The position numbers and the translations under genes were made by a program. DNA of 64,000 nucleotides, from positions 363,099 through 427,098 of the forward strand of contig NZ_BMLY01000002.1 in assembly GCF_014645555.1 (NCBI RefSeq). The letters run 5' to 3'. Shown here piece after piece: positions 1 through 8,442 of the stretch (positions are counted from its first letter, which is position 1; every line of letters starts with the position of its first letter). The DNA is from Silvimonas amylolytica (GTDB lineage Bacteria; Pseudomonadota; Gammaproteobacteria; Burkholderiales; Chitinibacteraceae). The notes beneath the pieces are model-generated. The model was not told the origin of the DNA. It saw nothing but the letters and a program-made list of their open reading frames with translations, and did no database searches.

Positions 1-1
1 G

Positions 2-337
2 CCATCATCCAGTGCTACCTACGCGTATTACGCCCTGCAGCAGTCGACTGATTCGGCAGGGCTGCCAAGTATCACGTGGTCGAATATGTCTACGGTCACC
101 AAGGGGCTCTACCAGTATCAGTACGTGATCGAGCGTATGTGTACCGGTACGACACCGGTGTCTGACTTCGTGACTTATTGCTCTGTCTCACAGCAATCCC
201 AAGCTGGTTTGCCAATCAACAACAACAGCAATGCGGGTAATTATCAGGTTTCAACCGCCGTTTTCTATCGGGTCACGGTTCATGTAACCGGCCCTCATTC
301 AAGTGAAAGTTTCATTCAGGCCATGTTTCTGAAGTGA
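2..337 (+). CDS. pilX: PilX-like type IV pilus minor pilin, 3' end only
   Basis: Open frame that enters from the left edge and stops at 335-337; only about 111 C-terminal residues are in view. The end of the protein has paired cysteines (ERMC.., TYC..) and a terminal YRVTVHVTGP pattern followed by a short hydrophobic tail, as in PilX C-termini. PilX-family minor pilins prime pilus assembly and present PilY1 at the pilus tip in the inner membrane/periplasm. The pilY1 gene begins 13 nt downstream, the usual pilX-pilY1 order. The N-terminal prepilin peptidase site lies outside the window, so the family call rests on the C-terminus and on synteny. Confidence 0.7.
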   Translation, partial: PSSSATYAYYALQQSTDSAGLPSITWSNMSTVTKGLYQYQYVIERMCTGTTPVSDFVTYCSVSQQSQAGLPINNNSNAGNYQVSTAVFYRVTVHVTGPHSSESFIQAMFLK

Positions 338-349
338 AGCGAGGATGCC

Positions 350-3300
350 ATGACAACCAGACGCTCCATCCTGAACAAAATCATTTTCCTGCTGTTGACG
401 GCCACGCAAGCCATTCCGGTGAGCTATGCCGCAACCATTTCGCCATCGCAAACACCGTTGACTTCGCAAACCCAGTCTTCGCCCAACCTGATCATGGGCA
501 TCGACGATTCGGGTTCGATGGACTTCGAAGTCATGCTGACCACCAACGACGGCGCCTTGTGGTGGGACTCATACAATAAGAGTTTTACCAATAACACGAG
601 CACGTCCGTCACCGTTTCCGGTTTGACTAACGTGTCTGTGCCGGTTGGCCAACCCTGGTACAACTCTGTAGGTAATGCGGCAGCCAGTCAAAAAACAGAC
701 GATGGCGTCAATAGCAACACCTGGTATAAATACGCCTATCTGTTCCCGGATGGCAGCACCACCGATGCCCGCAAAAACACAGACGCCACATACGATCACT
801 TTGCCATCCCGCCTACGCAAGATTACGCGTTCTTGCGCAGTTCGGACTGGAACACGCTCTACTACAACACCAATACCACCTATACGGCCTGGTATCCGGC
901 GTACATCAACAACGGCACGGTCAACTATTCCAACGCAACCGCAACTGCAGCCCGCAGCCATCCGCAGTTGGGTGGCGCTACGCCGGTTACGCTGGATCTG
1001 ACCAATGTAGTCACGGCAGGTACCACCAAAGTGGGTTCTGCCTACACTGGCACCAAGTCCAACTGGACTTTCCACATGCTGCCCGGCATGGTCATACCCA
1101 ATGGTGCCTACACATCGAAAAAGGGTGCCGCATATACACAGCAGACCAGTAATGTCACCGTATCCGGTACTGATTACTATGAAGCTGACATCGCTTATTA
1201 CCCGGCCACCTTCTTCGTTACGGACTCGACTTGCAAAGCCAGTGACGTAAGTACTACGTCCATACTCTGGGCAGATTCAGCGTGCGCTAAAGCGCCCGAT
1301 GGTACTTATCTGCGCAAATACGAAATCAAGTCTGGAAAAACTTTCCCATCGGGTCGTAGCTATGCCGATGAGATGCAGAATTTCGCCAACTGGTTTCAGT
1401 ACTACCGTAAAAGAAAGCTGATGCTGGGCGCGGCCATGGGTTCGGTGCTGAGCAGCGTATCTGGCCTGCGCGGGGGCACGGTTGCGTTCAACAATCAGAC
1501 TACCGTCACCATGTACGATTTTGCGGCAACCAGCGATTCTGCCAACGTGAAGCCGTTGCTGGGTGCCATTTACACCAACGCGGCCAGCGGCGGTACACCC
1601 ACCCGCGAAACGCTGAAATATATCGGTGGCCAATTCGCACGGACGGATTCTTCAGCGCCGATCCAGAACGGTTGCCAGCGCAACACTGCGTTTATTTTGA
1701 CTGACGGTTTTGCCAATGCCACTGCAGTAACGGCGCCGAGCTACGCCAACACCTATGTGACCGGCTCGCCGTACACCGTTATTACAACGAACACCCTCGC
1801 TGACCTGGCAGCGTCCTACTACACCAATAATCCGCGCTCGGATCTGCCAACAGGGTTGTTGAAAGCAGACACCACCAATGCCGAAAATCCGGATAACAAT
1901 ACCAACCTGCACGTCACTACATTCGGGATGACACTGGGTGCCAAAGGTACGGTCTACGACCCAACCGCAGCCAACTTCGTCGATCCTTTCCACCCGCCGT
2001 CCGGCACGACGTGGACCTGGCCTATCCCCACACAAAACCGTAACCCGACCGGTGTGGACGACTTGTGGCATGCCACCATTGTTGGCCGTGGCCAGATGTT
2101 CAGAGCCACAAACGTAAGCGAGGCAACCTCATACTTCAAGCAGGTGATCCAGAGTCTGCTGGCTACGGTGGGTTCCGATGCGGCTGTAACAACCACTTCG
2201 CCCAATATTACTTCCAGCAACAATACCCAGTTCAGCTCGACCTACAACGCGCAAAACTGGACAGGTGAACTGGCGGCGTACTCGATCAACCTCACTACCG
2301 GCGCAACCAACACAACGCCGTTGTGGACAGCCCAGTCGCAATTGACCGCGTTGACCCCCAGCACACGTCATATCGCGACATGGGATCCGGGTAACAACAC
2401 AGCAGTCGCGTTTACATCGGCCGGTATTTCCTCGACCACTTTGGCCGGCATGGCCAATACCAATGCCAACGACGGCGCCAACGTGGTGAATTACATCCGT
2501 GGCGACCGCAGCCTGGAATCAGCCACTGGTTATCGGGTTCGCGCGGGTCTGCTGGGCGACATCGTAACGGCCGAACCTGTGTATGTACTTGGTCCGTACG
2601 CTGCGTACACTGACGCAGGCTACTCGGATATGTCTTCGTTGAACCGTACTGCGATGGTGTATCAAGCCGCTAACGACGGGATGGTGCACGCATTTAATGC
2701 TACGACAGGCGCGGAGGTATGGGCTTATGTGCCGGGCCAGGTACTGGCGAACTTGCATTCTCTGACCAGTACCACCTACACGCACCAGTTCTTTGTTGAT
2801 GGTACGCCCACCACAGGCGATTTTTATAACGGCAGCGCATGGAAAACCATGCTGGTTGGCGGTTTGCGGGCAGGTGGCAAGGGCTTTTACGCACTGGACA
2901 TCACAGCGCCGGCAGCAACCAGTGATGCTGACGTTGTCAGCAAAGTACTCTGGGAGTTCCCTGGTACCAACACAACCGCGGCCCAGAAAAACAATATTGG
3001 CCTGAGCTATGGTCAGCCGCTGCTGGTCAAGACACGCGCTGATGGCTGGGTCGTCCTGGTCACATCTGGTTATAACAACACAGCGGGCGACGGTCAGGGC
3101 CACCTGTTTGTACTCAATGCAACCACCGGTGCCGTGATCAAGGACATTGCCACGGGTGCGGGTAGCGCCAGTTCACCGTCTGGTCTGGCTCAAATTTCTG
3201 CTTTTGCCGCCAATGCGCAAACCGATGCAACGATCGATTACGTTTATGGTGGGGACTTGCTGGGCAATGTCTGGCGTTTTGACTTGAGCACCACTGCAGA

Positions 3301-3985
3301 CACCAGCTGGACAGTGAAGAAACTGGCAGCCCTGGTTGATGCGTCCGGCAATGCGCAACCTGTTACCAGTGCGCCGGTGACCTCCGTACTCGCTAACGGC
3401 AAACACATTGTGTATGTCGGTACCGGCAAGCTACTGGAAACGTCGGACCTCAGCACCACTACATCTCAGAGCATGTATGCACTGGTTGATGATTTGTCGA
3501 CAAACCCGACTATTACTACACCGAGAACATCGCTGACGAAGAAAACCGTGACGGTAAACACCAGCACCGGCACCCGTACCATTAATTCGGACGCTGTGGA
3601 TTACACCACCAAGAAGGGTTGGTTCTTTGATTTGCCAGGTACTGGAGAACGTGTTTCGACAGATCCACAATTGGCGTTTGGCGCATTGATCTTCACCACC
3701 AACCAGCCATCCAGTGTCGCGTGTTCGTCCAGAAGCTATGAGTATGCGGTGAGTGCTACGGATGGTGGCCAGTTGCCGGCCAGTGCCTTCCCGTCAGGCA
3801 CAACGCCGTGGAGCGGTATTGTTTTGGGTGCGAACCTGTCTTCTACGGTTTCCCTCACCGTTATGCCAAACGGGACACTGCGATTGACGACCAAGGGTTC
3901 GGACGGCTCGACTCAGAACAACATCCTGAACATCACGGGTAGTGGCTCACTCAAGCAAGTACTGTGGCGTGAAATCACGCGATAA
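350..3985 (+). CDS. pilY1: Type IV pilus tip adhesin/assembly factor PilY1 (PilC family)
   Basis: Protein of 1211 aa, the usual size for PilY1. Residues 1-27 form a signal peptide ending SYA|A. A von Willebrand factor A-like metal site is visible: D52-x-S54-x-S56 in IDDSGSM, a Thr in GGTPTRE near residue 414 and an Asp in LTDGFAN near residue 451. The C-terminal part, from about residue 730, resembles the Neisseria PilC beta-propeller (repeated VYxxGD/VFVLNATTG-type strands). PilY1 proteins sit at the pilus tip and act in pilus extension, adhesion and surface sensing. The RGD tripeptide at residues 717-719 lies in a context (YIRGDRS) that is common in the family. Start is an ATG with a GAGG ribosome site, 13 nt after pilX; a strong terminator follows. 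Confidence 0.93.
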   Translation: MTTRRSILNKIIFLLLTATQAIPVSYAATISPSQTPLTSQTQSSPNLIMGIDDSGSMDFEVMLTTNDGALWWDSYNKSFTNNTSTSVTVSGLTNVSVPVGQPWYNSVGNAAASQKTDDGVNSNTWYKYAYLFPDGSTTDARKNTDATYDHFAIPPTQDYAFLRSSDWNTLYYNTNTTYTAWYPAYINNGTVNYSNATATAARSHPQLGGATPVTLDLTNVVTAGTTKVGSAYTGTKSNWTFHMLPGMVIPNGAYTSKKGAAYTQQTSNVTVSGTDYYEADIAYYPATFFVTDSTCKASDVSTTSILWADSACAKAPDGTYLRKYEIKSGKTFPSGRSYADEMQNFANWFQYYRKRKLMLGAAMGSVLSSVSGLRGGTVAFNNQTTVTMYDFAATSDSANVKPLLGAIYTNAASGGTPTRETLKYIGGQFARTDSSAPIQNGCQRNTAFILTDGFANATAVTAPSYANTYVTGSPYTVITTNTLADLAASYYTNNPRSDLPTGLLKADTTNAENPDNNTNLHVTTFGMTLGAKGTVYDPTAANFVDPFHPPSGTTWTWPIPTQNRNPTGVDDLWHATIVGRGQMFRATNVSEATSYFKQVIQSLLATVGSDAAVTTTSPNITSSNNTQFSSTYNAQNWTGELAAYSINLTTGATNTTPLWTAQSQLTALTPSTRHIATWDPGNNTAVAFTSAGISSTTLAGMANTNANDGANVVNYIRGDRSLESATGYRVRAGLLGDIVTAEPVYVLGPYAAYTDAGYSDMSSLNRTAMVYQAANDGMVHAFNATTGAEVWAYVPGQVLANLHSLTSTTYTHQFFVDGTPTTGDFYNGSAWKTMLVGGLRAGGKGFYALDITAPAATSDADVVSKVLWEFPGTNTTAAQKNNIGLSYGQPLLVKTRADGWVVLVTSGYNNTAGDGQGHLFVLNATTGAVIKDIATGAGSASSPSGLAQISAFAANAQTDATIDYVYGGDLLGNVWRFDLSTTADTSWTVKKLAALVDASGNAQPVTSAPVTSVLANGKHIVYVGTGKLLETSDLSTTTSQSMYALVDDLSTNPTITTPRTSLTKKTVTVNTSTGTRTINSDAVDYTTKKGWFFDLPGTGERVSTDPQLAFGALIFTTNQPSSVACSSRSYEYAVSATDGGQLPASAFPSGTTPWSGIVLGANLSSTVSLTVMPNGTLRLTTKGSDGSTQNNILNITGSGSLKQVLWREITR

Positions 3986-4001
3986 GCGCATCGCGTGATA
4001 C

Positions 4002-4036
4002 AAAAAAGGCTTTCCTCTGCGGGAAAGCCTTTTTTT
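4002..4036 (+). terminator. Rho-independent terminator of the pilX-pilY1 operon
   Basis: Stem of AAAGGCTTTCC against GGAAAGCCTTT with a short loop, followed by a run of T, starting 16 nt after the pilY1 stop codon. Confidence 0.9.
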
Positions 4037-4144
4037 ATGCCTTGCTACCCGTTAGCGCTTTGAACAGGCAACTCATGGGGTGGGTCACAACCACACAGCA
4101 ACGCTGCAATGCGCCTTGAGCCTCAGCGCACTCTTCCTGAGCGA

Positions 4145-4858
4145 CTAGTCTGATAGCGGATCCTGTGGCTTCTCCGGCGCGCGCAGGGGCACTTCTCCCA
4201 GTACGCCTGCTCCGTAGCTCACCCGCATCCGGTAATCCACAGCAGCACCGTCCTTCTGTGCCGCACGCAGGTGTATCTGCTGTAACTGCCTGAGCAGGTA
4301 ATCACTCGCTGTCGTGTCAAAGCTACTGGAAACCAGTTCAACGCGCGTAATCACTCCCTGATCATTGATATACAGATCCGCGATTAATTCTTGTGACGAA
4401 TCTGTATTGGCCAGCGCCTGGCCAGGAATATTCATATCTGGATAATCCAGAATAACGGCAGGTACCATCACCTGGTCATAAGTGAAAAAAACCGGTGTAT
4501 CCATTACCGAAGGATTAACTTCTGGCTGGCTGGTTATTTCTTTTATTACTGGTTGAGAGGCGCGTAAATCGTGTAAAACTTTATTGCTTGGCACAATTGA
4601 TTTTTTCTTATCAACCAATTTTCCAGTATTTGTCAGTACCTTGTCCGAGGACGCAATATGCTGTTGCAATTTTTGTTTTCCGATAACCAGCTGGACGCGT
4701 AGCGCATCGCTACCCAAGTGTATCTGATGGTGGTTACCATGACTGGATATCTTGAAAAAACACAATAAAATCAAATGGATAGAAAAAGAAAAAACAAAAG
4801 GGAATACCAGCCTGTTCCAGGGTTTTGTTTTTCTGGATACCGGGTTTGGTTTATTCAT
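4145..4858 (-). CDS. TonB-like energy transducer protein (putative)
   Basis: Protein of 237 aa with one N-terminal membrane segment (about residues 17-37, preceded by basic residues), a charged linker and a C-terminal region (about 150-230) with the LYINDQGVITRVELVSSS pattern typical of TonB C-terminal domains. TonB proteins couple the inner-membrane proton motive force, through ExbB/ExbD, to outer-membrane transporters. No exbB/exbD or TonB-dependent receptor gene is near, and the linker is not Pro/Lys-rich as in classical TonB, so a non-canonical periplasm-spanning role is possible. Base composition is visibly more AT-rich than the flanks. It follows the thioredoxin-like gene on the same strand, but a terminator lies between them. 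Confidence 0.6.
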   Translation of the reverse strand: MNKPNPVSRKTKPWNRLVFPFVFSFSIHLILLCFFKISSHGNHHQIHLGSDALRVQLVIGKQKLQQHIASSDKVLTNTGKLVDKKKSIVPSNKVLHDLRASQPVIKEITSQPEVNPSVMDTPVFFTYDQVMVPAVILDYPDMNIPGQALANTDSSQELIADLYINDQGVITRVELVSSSFDTTASDYLLRQLQQIHLRAAQKDGAAVDYRMRVSYGAGVLGEVPLRAPEKPQDPLSD

Positions 4859-4889
4859 ACTTCAGGGAATTTTGCCATTTCAGATTACA

Positions 4890-4919
4890 TAAAAAATAAA
4901 AGGGCTTTTACAGCCCTTT
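4890..4919 (-). terminator. Rho-independent terminator after the TlpA-like gene (minus strand)
   Basis: Perfect 8-bp stem AAAGGGCT/AGCCCTTT (4899-4906 with 4912-4919), a 5-nt loop and a T-rich tract when read on the minus strand. It falls between the thioredoxin-like stop and the TonB-like start, so the latter probably has its own promoter or depends on read-through. Confidence 0.75.
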
Positions 4920-4939
4920 GTGTATATATCTTTAAAAGA

Positions 4940-5428
4940 TTACATCAGTTTCCTGATTTCTTTTTCGACATCTTGTTCATTGATAGACCCCACATATTTT
5001 TTGACAATATTACCATTTTTGTCAATCAGAAAACTTGTAGGTGTCAATTCAACATTGTCGAAAGACCTGGCAACAGAACCAGAGATATCGTGAACAATAA
5101 TGAAGGGCATGCGTTGTTGTTTGACGAAATTATTGATGTACACGGCAGGATCGTAGTCCATGGCAACGGACAGCGTTTTGTAGCCTTGTTTGCCATACTG
5201 GTCTTGCAGCTTTGCCAGATTACCCATTTCTTCGACACAACCTGGACAGGTGGTAGCCCAGAAGTTGACTAGCACGACGTTGCCCTTGAGCGATGCAGTT
5301 GAGCCCGTTTGTCCCTGTAGCGTGGTGTAAGAGACTTGGGGTGCGGGTTTTCTACTGTTACTGGTCATCAGAAACAAGGTGATCAGTGCTACAGCGATGA
5401 ATGGAAGTATCCAGTAAACGCGTTTCAT
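4940..5428 (-). CDS. TlpA/ResA-like membrane-anchored thiol-disulfide oxidoreductase
   Basis: Protein of 162 aa from the ATG at 5428. A longer frame from a TTG at 5494 would put 22 extra residues before the obvious membrane anchor, so the shorter form is preferred. Residues 4-22 form a membrane anchor; a periplasmic thioredoxin fold follows with the active site WATTCPGC (C61, C64) and a cis-proline region LTPTSFLIDKNG. The family includes peroxiredoxin-like reductants (AhpC/TSA-Redoxin) that keep periplasmic cysteines reduced, for example in cytochrome c maturation or thiol repair. No cytochrome maturation genes are adjacent. The gene is AT-rich relative to the window, like its downstream TonB-like neighbour. 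Confidence 0.85.
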   Translation of the reverse strand: MKRVYWILPFIAVALITLFLMTSNSRKPAPQVSYTTLQGQTGSTASLKGNVVLVNFWATTCPGCVEEMGNLAKLQDQYGKQGYKTLSVAMDYDPAVYINNFVKQQRMPFIIVHDISGSVARSFDNVELTPTSFLIDKNGNIVKKYVGSINEQDVEKEIRKLM

Positions 5429-5485
5429 GGGCTTTTTTGCAGATCCGGTGTGTTGAGTGAAACCTTCCGTGCAGGGTTTCCACTT

Positions 5486-5694
5486 AAGTAACAATGTTGG
5501 ATAAGAAAATATAAAAATAGATAATAAGGGTCAAGGTTTTCTGTGGATAACTGGTTTTTCCCTTATTGATCATCATGTTATTACGCTTTCAAGTCTGTAT
5601 TCAAGTTGCGTTTCTACTGTGGATAATTTGGGGGTGAACCAGGCCGCTCACCGCAGAGTCAAGCTTATCCCCTGGTTCGTCCAGGTTTTCCACA
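5486..5694. promoter_or_regulatory. DnaA-box cluster with AT-rich flank (candidate origin or DnaA-controlled region)
   Basis: The 346-bp gap 5429-5774 between two divergent genes contains two perfect DnaA 9-mers TTATCCACA on the minus strand (5542-5550 and 5618-5626). A one-mismatch box TTTTCCACA lies on the plus strand (5686-5694), with a weaker TTATCCCCT at 5665-5673. To the left, 5486-5529 is about 80% A+T, like a DNA unwinding element. A GATC lies at about 5567. Seen: the boxes and the AT tract. Known: TTATCCACA is the high-affinity DnaA site, and the mnmG-rsmG-parAB-atp block (14 kb away here) is origin-proximal in many bacteria. Inferred: an oriC or DnaA-regulated role. dnaA itself is not in the window. 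Confidence 0.5.
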
Positions 5695-5713
5695 GGCCAT
5701 GTTGCTGATTTCA

Positions 5714-5740
5714 TTGGGCCTTTGTGAACAAATGTATAAT
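5714..5740 (+). promoter_or_regulatory. Sigma-70 type promoter before the RbgA-like GTPase gene
   Basis: A consensus -10 TATAAT at 5735-5740 with a weak TTGGGC -35 at 5714-5719 (15-bp spacer). It lies 34 nt upstream of the start at 5775, just right of the DnaA-box cluster. Confidence 0.55.
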
Positions 5741-5774
5741 CCGGCACTTTTTGCTTTGGAATAAAGGACAGACG

Positions 5775-6695
5775 ATGGCGATCCAGTGGTACCCCGGGCA
5801 CATGAACGCGGCCCGTAAAGCGGTTGAAGAGACCATCGCCAAGGTCGACATGGTGATCGAGATCGTCGACGCCCGTTTACCTTTGTCCAGCAGCAATCCG
5901 ATGCTCGAACTGCTGCGCAAAAGTCGGCAGCGCGCTGCACTCAAGATTTTGAACAAGGCGGATCTGGCTGACCCGGCCCAGAACAAGGTCTGGCTGGAGT
6001 GGTTCAGCCAGCAGCCGCAGACAGCCTCTTTGTTGTTGGGTGAGGACACGCGTGCGGCAGGCGTGAAAAAGATCGGCCAACTGTGTCGCAAACTGGTGCC
6101 CAATCGCACTGGCATGGAAAAACCGTTGCGGGCGCTGATCGTGGGGATTCCCAATGTGGGTAAATCCACCATGATCAACACGCTGATGAACCGCAAGGTT
6201 GCCAAAGTGGCGGACACTCCGGGTGTGACCAAGCATCAACAGCGAGTGGAGACGCCAGATGGCGTGATCCTCTACGACACGCCGGGCTTGTTGTGGCCGC
6301 GTATTGAGCGTGAAGAATCCGGTTTGCGCCTGGCGCTGGCAGGTTCTGTGGGTCGCAACGCCTACCATGAGACGGAAGTCGCCTGGTTTGGCATCCAGAC
6401 TTTTATCGAGCGTTACCCGGAATTGCTGAAGGCGCGTTTCAAGCTGTCTGATCTGGACGGCGGTTTTGAGCAGATATTTGAAAAAATTGGCCGTAAACGT
6501 GGCGCGATCCTGCCTGGTGGCGCGCTCGATGAGCAGAAAACGGCTGAGCTGATCTTGACTGAATATCGCAGTGGCAATATTGGCCGGATCACGCTTGAAA
6601 CGCCGGCCGATTTCATTGAGGCGCCCAAAGCTGTGCGCCAGACGGATTACACCGGTGGCAAAAAAGACGCTGATGACGAGGACGTCGAAGCGTGA
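5775..6695 (+). CDS. rbgA: Circularly permuted ribosome biogenesis GTPase (YlqF/RbgA family)
   Basis: Protein of 306 aa from the ATG at 5775; the frame is open upstream, but the conserved N-terminus MAIQWYPGHM begins here. The GTPase motifs are in permuted order: G4 NKAD at residues 60-63 comes before G1 GIPNVGKST at about 124-132 and G3 DTPG. In Bacillus subtilis RbgA acts late in 50S subunit assembly; the proteobacterial homologue is less studied. A C-terminal helical domain follows the GTPase core. The stop codon overlaps the next start by one base (TGATG), so the BtuF-like gene is probably co-translated. Confidence 0.9.
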   Translation: MAIQWYPGHMNAARKAVEETIAKVDMVIEIVDARLPLSSSNPMLELLRKSRQRAALKILNKADLADPAQNKVWLEWFSQQPQTASLLLGEDTRAAGVKKIGQLCRKLVPNRTGMEKPLRALIVGIPNVGKSTMINTLMNRKVAKVADTPGVTKHQQRVETPDGVILYDTPGLLWPRIEREESGLRLALAGSVGRNAYHETEVAWFGIQTFIERYPELLKARFKLSDLDGGFEQIFEKIGRKRGAILPGGALDEQKTAELILTEYRSGNIGRITLETPADFIEAPKAVRQTDYTGGKKDADDEDVEA

Positions 6696-7543
6696 TGCGT
6701 CATGTTGTGTTGCTGGCTTATCTGCTGCCGACTCTTGCCTGGTCGGCAGTTCGGGCTAAAGACGACAATGGCACCGTCATAGAGTTGCCGCAACCGGCAC
6801 ACCGGGTCATCACGCTCGCGCCGCACGCTACGGAACTGGTTGCGGCGCTGGCGCCAGAAACCATCGTCGCGGTGGACACCGCCAGTGATTACCCGGACCT
6901 GGTAAAAAAACTACCCAAGGTGGCAGACTTTCAAAGTCTGAATGTGGAAGCCATTCTGGCCGCGCGGCCAGATCTGGTCATCGTGTGGGATAGTCAGGCG
7001 GTCAACCAGTCCATCGCGCAACTGCAACGCCAGCACATTCCGGTGTTTGTGAGCCGGCCCCAGACGCCTGCTGATGTTGGATCCAGTTTGCGGCGTCTCG
7101 GAAGTTTGCTTGGACGGGATGCGAAAGCGGATGAACTAGCGAATGCCCAGGCGCTGCGATACCAACAGCTGCTTAGCCAATATCAACGTGCAAGGCCGGT
7201 GCGGGTTTATTTGCAGGTGAGCGAAAACCCGTTGTTGAGCTTGTCGCGGCGCAGTTTTCTGGGGCAAATGCTCGCAGATTGCGGGGCAACCAGCCCGTAT
7301 GCCAATGCGCGGGGGGAAGCGCCGCAGGTCAGTACCGAAGCGGTACTGGCTTTTGCGCCGGAATTAATGTTGACCACCGGCCTGAAAAGTACGCTGGATA
7401 TCTGGAAAGCCTGGCCGCAGATCCCTGCAGTCAAGAACAACCGGTTGGTGGCGCTCACGGGGGACCAGTTTGTCAGGCCTGGGCCGCGGCTGATCGACGG
7501 CATGCAAAAAGTGTGCGAACAAGTCGATGTTATCCGGCACTGA
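6695..7543 (+). CDS. BtuF-like cobalamin/iron-chelate ABC substrate-binding protein
   Basis: Protein of 282 aa from ATG 6695 (a GTG one codon earlier is also possible). N-terminal signal peptide of about 18 residues, then a periplasmic binding protein of class III (helical backbone) with RVITLAPHATELVAAL at the start and DLVIVWDS, both typical of BtuF/FepB-like proteins. These bind vitamin B12 or metal chelates in the periplasm and deliver them to a BtuCD-type permease. No permease or ATPase gene lies beside it, so it must work with a distant system or belong to a solo subgroup. Overlap with the preceding GTPase gene suggests shared transcription. Confidence 0.78.
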   Translation: MRHVVLLAYLLPTLAWSAVRAKDDNGTVIELPQPAHRVITLAPHATELVAALAPETIVAVDTASDYPDLVKKLPKVADFQSLNVEAILAARPDLVIVWDSQAVNQSIAQLQRQHIPVFVSRPQTPADVGSSLRRLGSLLGRDAKADELANAQALRYQQLLSQYQRARPVRVYLQVSENPLLSLSRRSFLGQMLADCGATSPYANARGEAPQVSTEAVLAFAPELMLTTGLKSTLDIWKAWPQIPAVKNNRLVALTGDQFVRPGPRLIDGMQKVCEQVDVIRH

Positions 7544-7692
7544 AATATCGCCGTGGTACGATTCATGCCAAAGGAATACCGACCAACAATGTGCCAAATT
7601 GCACACTTGCGCGGGTCAGACACGCAATCCGGGCAGCAAGCAGGCCCGAGTTATCATAAAATCCGGTAGAACAAAAACTGCGTTGGGTCGAC

Positions 7693-7893
7693 ATGGACGC
7701 CGAACTCGCCACACTCGAAGAAAAAATCAACATGCTGGTGCGCATCGTTGCTGCGCTGCGCAGTGAAAATCACCAGTTGCGCCAGGAAATTCTGGCCTCT
7801 GGTCGTGAAAACCAGCAGCTCGTTAGCAAGCTTGATGAGACCAAAACGCGCGTTGCCGCGCTGATCGAGCGTTTGCCTGAGGAAGAAGCATGA
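7693..7893 (+). CDS. ZapB-like short coiled-coil protein
   Basis: A 66-aa, almost entirely heptad-patterned protein (LEEKINMLVRIVAALRSENH onward) of the size and composition of the ZapB/DUF904 and TIGR02449 families found before zapA. ZapB stabilises the Z ring through ZapA in E. coli. Its stop overlaps the zapA start by 4 nt (ATGA), so the two are translationally coupled. Assignment to ZapB proper is by context and coiled-coil character. Confidence 0.75.
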   Translation: MDAELATLEEKINMLVRIVAALRSENHQLRQEILASGRENQQLVSKLDETKTRVAALIERLPEEEA

Positions 7894-8195
7894 GCCAGAT
7901 CAAGCAGCTCGACGTATCGATCATGGGCCGTGATTTTCGCATCGCCTGTCCGGATGACGAGGAAGAAACCCTGCTCCAGGCTGTGGACGTGTTGAACGGG
8001 AAAATGAACGAGATCCGCGAAGGCGGTAAAGTCATTGGCCTGGAAAAAATCGCGATCATGGCCGCGCTCAATATCGCCCACGAATATCTGCATGTGAAGG
8101 CAGGCGGTTTTGACATTGGCGCATATCGGCGTAGAATCACCAACATGAATGCAACGGTGGATGTGGTGCTCAAGGGACAGTCAGAGCTGTTCTAG
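7890..8195 (+). CDS. zapA: Cell division protein ZapA
   Basis: Protein of 101 aa. N-terminal IKQLDVSIMGRDFRIACP with the following DDEEETLLQAVDVLNGKM is the ZapA signature; the rest is a long helix. ZapA binds FtsZ at midcell and cross-links protofilaments. It is coupled to the preceding coiled-coil gene by an ATGA overlap. Downstream lies 6S RNA and then fau, the widespread zapA-ssrS-fau (ygfA) arrangement, which supports all three calls. Confidence 0.92.
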   Translation: MSQIKQLDVSIMGRDFRIACPDDEEETLLQAVDVLNGKMNEIREGGKVIGLEKIAIMAALNIAHEYLHVKAGGFDIGAYRRRITNMNATVDVVLKGQSELF

Positions 8196-8223
8196 CTAAC
8201 CGGGCGCATGCCGCGCCACCTGC

Positions 8224-8229
8224 TACGAT
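8224..8229 (+). promoter_or_regulatory. Extended -10 element for 6S RNA
   Basis: TGCTACGAT carries a TG-n extended -10 with TACGAT, 2 to 7 nt before the predicted 5' end of 6S RNA. No good -35 is visible, which the extended element can compensate. Confidence 0.5.
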
Positions 8230-8230
8230 T

Positions 8231-8410
8231 GCTTTCCTGCGGTGTTCGACTACGGTTCTAATTTCCTTGAACCTAGCTTAAACCTCGGTCGCCAGCCACG
8301 ACGCGCCTGTTGTGAGCGTTCCTTAGTCGAACGCACCTGATGGCGCAAGGCCGGTGGCCACTTGAACCTCCGGGTTCAGGATACGAACCGACCGGCACTC
8401 GCGGGAAGCC
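8231..8410 (+). ncRNA. ssrS: 6S RNA
   Basis: About 180 nt between zapA and fau. The ends pair: GCTTTCCTGC with GCGGGAAGC, allowing G-U, and GGTG opposite the 3' CACTC region. Near the 3' side a TTGAACC...GGTTCA hairpin (8362-8379) matches the conserved hairpin of gammaproteobacterial 6S RNA. 6S RNA mimics an open promoter and binds sigma-70 RNA polymerase in stationary phase. Its location before fau is the typical one. The ends are estimates to within a few bases. Confidence 0.85.
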
Positions 8411-8442
8411 CCCTTCTCTTGCCCAGCGCATCTCTATCCATC

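Noticed and set aside
8362..8442. Upstream ATG start for the folate cyclo-ligase
   Set aside because: It lies within the conserved hairpin of 6S RNA, and the family N-terminus begins at 8443.
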